The position numbers and the translations under genes are program-made. Below the pieces are notes generated by a model. It ran no database searches, was not told the DNA's origin, and saw nothing but the letters and a program-made list of their open reading frames with translations. From Tsuneonella troitsensis (GTDB lineage: Bacteria; Pseudomonadota; Alphaproteobacteria; Sphingomonadales; Sphingomonadaceae): a DNA stretch of 64,000 bases. Within the stretch, counting starts at the first letter, position 1. Every line of letters begins with the position of its first letter. The DNA lies in assembly GCF_001441535.1 (NCBI RefSeq), contig NZ_LMAU01000006.1:101574-165573 (forward strand). The letters are read 5' to 3'. This document shows positions 62,867-64,000 of the stretch, one piece after another.

Positions 62867-63859
62867 TTATCGAGGCGGTGCCAGCTGGTGAAACTCCACT
62901 AAAAAGCCGAAGTCCGCGGTCGTCGGAGCCGCAAAGGAATCGCCTAGCAGTCCCTGATAACGTTTCATCTCTCGGCCATAGCCCCATTCGGAAATTCGGC
63001 GAGCTTGGCCGACGTCGGTTACGGCAATGCTGATTCCGTAAATGTGAGGCCCTCTTTCCTTGAGGGCGTCAGCGGCAGGACCTGGGCCTAATGGTTCGAG
63101 AGCGAGAATTGTCTCGCCGCCTGAATCGAAACGTAAGCCGCGCAGGCCCTGCTCTGGCAGGCTGACCTCTCCGGTCCGCTTGAAGCCCATGCGAGAAAGC
63201 CGGTCGCTTGTGACCTTGGCATTGGCGTCGAGAAGCCAAACTGCCGAGATTCGTTGCGCCGTGTTCGGGTGTCGTCTGAAAACAATCTGGTCAGCTTGAT
63301 CGACTGGTGCCGATGCTCCCGGCGCATATTTTATGAAAAACAGATCAGCTCCGGCCAACGGCGGTGATTTGAACCCTACCGTCCTCCACATGCTCTCGCG
63401 TGGCGGCTGCGGTCCATCGCCATCAGGATCGTAAGTCATCGGCGAGCTTGGGGCGAGGTCCCAGCCCTCTCTCTCAAGTTGGCGCTCCACTCCGTCGACA
63501 TCGTTCGCTTCCAACGCAAACATGTTTGACATCGCGCCGCGCTCGGTCGCTGCATAATGCTTCCGCACCTCGTCGGTCAGTTGGACTTCGGGACGCGTGA
63601 AATACAGCAACTCTAAGTAGGACCTATCGGCAAACGGGATAATCCGGTTGGCGACACCGTCGCCGAAATCACCGCCCGGCCGCACCTGAAAGCCCAGCTT
63701 CACTGCCATGACCGACGTGATCTGGTCGATGTTGCGAGACCAGATGAGAACATGGTCGAGTCCGCCCACGGAACCATGGTGTGCGGAGGATGCAGCACTC
63801 GTGACCGGAAGGTATAGCATGGCTGTGGCAATCGCCAAGCTAAGTGACTGGATTCTCAT
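62867..63859 (-). CDS. Exported VOC-fold (glyoxalase-like) protein
   Basis: 330 residues with signal peptide (MRIQSLSLAIATAMLYLPVTSA). Two vicinal-oxygen-chelate modules: VGGLDHVLIWSRNIDQITSVM (about 32-52) through LELLYFTRPEV, and a second starting around residue 195 (RISAVWLLDANAKVTSDRL). The family includes dioxygenases, glyoxalases and resistance proteins; the first His (GLDHV) and a Glu (YLELL) could be metal ligands, the others are unclear. Codon use is less GC-rich than the neighbours and degenerate repeats flank the gene, which hints at acquisition. Function unknown. Confidence 0.82.
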   Translation of the reverse strand: MRIQSLSLAIATAMLYLPVTSAASSAHHGSVGGLDHVLIWSRNIDQITSVMAVKLGFQVRPGGDFGDGVANRIIPFADRSYLELLYFTRPEVQLTDEVRKHYAATERGAMSNMFALEANDVDGVERQLEREGWDLAPSSPMTYDPDGDGPQPPRESMWRTVGFKSPPLAGADLFFIKYAPGASAPVDQADQIVFRRHPNTAQRISAVWLLDANAKVTSDRLSRMGFKRTGEVSLPEQGLRGLRFDSGGETILALEPLGPGPAADALKERGPHIYGISIAVTDVGQARRISEWGYGREMKRYQGLLGDSFAAPTTADFGFLVEFHQLAPPR

Positions 63860-63890
63860 GCCGCGATCTCCCCAACTGACTCCGGAGCTT

Positions 63891-63919
63891 GTTGCACCGG
63901 TAATTCCCCGTGGTGCAAC
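63891..63919. promoter_or_regulatory. Inverted repeat upstream of the VOC gene
   Basis: Perfect 8-base inverted repeat GTTGCACC (63891-63898) / GGTGCAAC (63912-63919), spacer 13 bases, 32-60 bases upstream of the start of the leftward VOC gene. The position and symmetry suggest a regulator-binding site. Confidence 0.45.
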
Positions 63920-63978
63920 CGCAGCTCTTTCCTAGAGCAGGAAGCGCCCGATCAGATGCTACGCGCTCTTTCTGTGCC

Positions 63979-63996
63979 GCTCAATGTCAGCTTTCC
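63979..63996 (-). repeat. Degenerate intergenic repeat, copy 2 (inverted, cut by window)
   Basis: Read on the minus strand, GAAAGCTGACATTGAGC matches 13 of 17 positions of the copy at 62792-62808. It runs to the window edge, so its full extent is unknown. Confidence 0.4.
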
Positions 63997-64000
63997 ACCC

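Overview
The window is a GC-rich, densely packed bacterial chromosome segment. Its content points to an alphaproteobacterium of the order Sphingomonadales, probably Erythrobacteraceae. The reasons are the housekeeping blocks (rdgB-rph divergent from hrcA-grpE, dnaK-dnaJ, radA-cvpA-NifU-like, phaR, mreBCD-mrdAB), many overlapping stop/start codons, an RpoH-type promoter before dnaK, a candidate EcfG general-stress promoter, and a glycan locus of the TonB-receptor plus 'tryptophan halogenase' type common in sphingomonads and caulobacters. No phage, insertion sequence, CRISPR array or rRNA operon is visible. One tRNA gene (tRNA-Lys) is present. No gene-free stretch exceeds 300 bases; the longest are about 170-230 bases (32504-32734, 42468-42678, 60737-60928, 12669-12838).

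Layout. 1-9.8 kb: partial M2 peptidase, small membrane protein, AMP nucleosidase, DedA, XerC, HemW, a secreted CAP protein, RdgB, RNase PH, then HrcA and GrpE. 9.8-12.7 kb: a small accessory island with a HEPN-like orphan of lower GC, an indoleamine-2,3-dioxygenase-like enzyme, a 'vgr-related' protein and a PCu(A)C copper chaperone lipoprotein. 12.8-18.8 kb: DnaK, DnaJ, a low-molecular-weight phosphatase and a large patatin. 18.8-30.4 kb: RadA, CvpA, NifU-like scaffold, MHS-type transporter, alanine racemase, PhaR with a palindromic operator, ProRS, M28 peptidase, RNase R and a UspA-type protein. 30.5-34.4 kb: pyruvate dehydrogenase E2 (with a REP-like palindrome inside its coding sequence), thioesterase and E3. 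34.4-38.4 kb: an acyl-CoA catabolic cluster (CoA transferase and crotonase divergent from two acyl-CoA dehydrogenases).

38.4-54.1 kb is the most distinctive region: an alpha-glucan (maltodextrin/starch) utilisation locus. A LacI regulator, a sugar MFS importer and a periplasmic GH13 enzyme run leftward. A TonB-dependent receptor, a flavin-dependent halogenase-like protein, a GH13 lipoprotein, a GH13 alpha-glucosidase, a SusB-like GH97 and a second halogenase-like protein run rightward, the last five linked by 4-base stop/start overlaps. The likely flow is uptake of oligosaccharide through the receptor, periplasmic trimming by GH13/GH97 enzymes, import of sugar by the MFS permease and control by LacI. 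What the two halogenase-like enzymes do there is unknown.

54.2-64 kb: a solitary Flp-type pilin with a long Gly/Ser/Thr repeat tail, tRNA-Lys, the rod-shape operon mreB-mreC-mreD-mrdA-rodA (leftward), MutL, and an exported VOC-fold protein flanked by degenerate inverted copies of an intergenic repeat.
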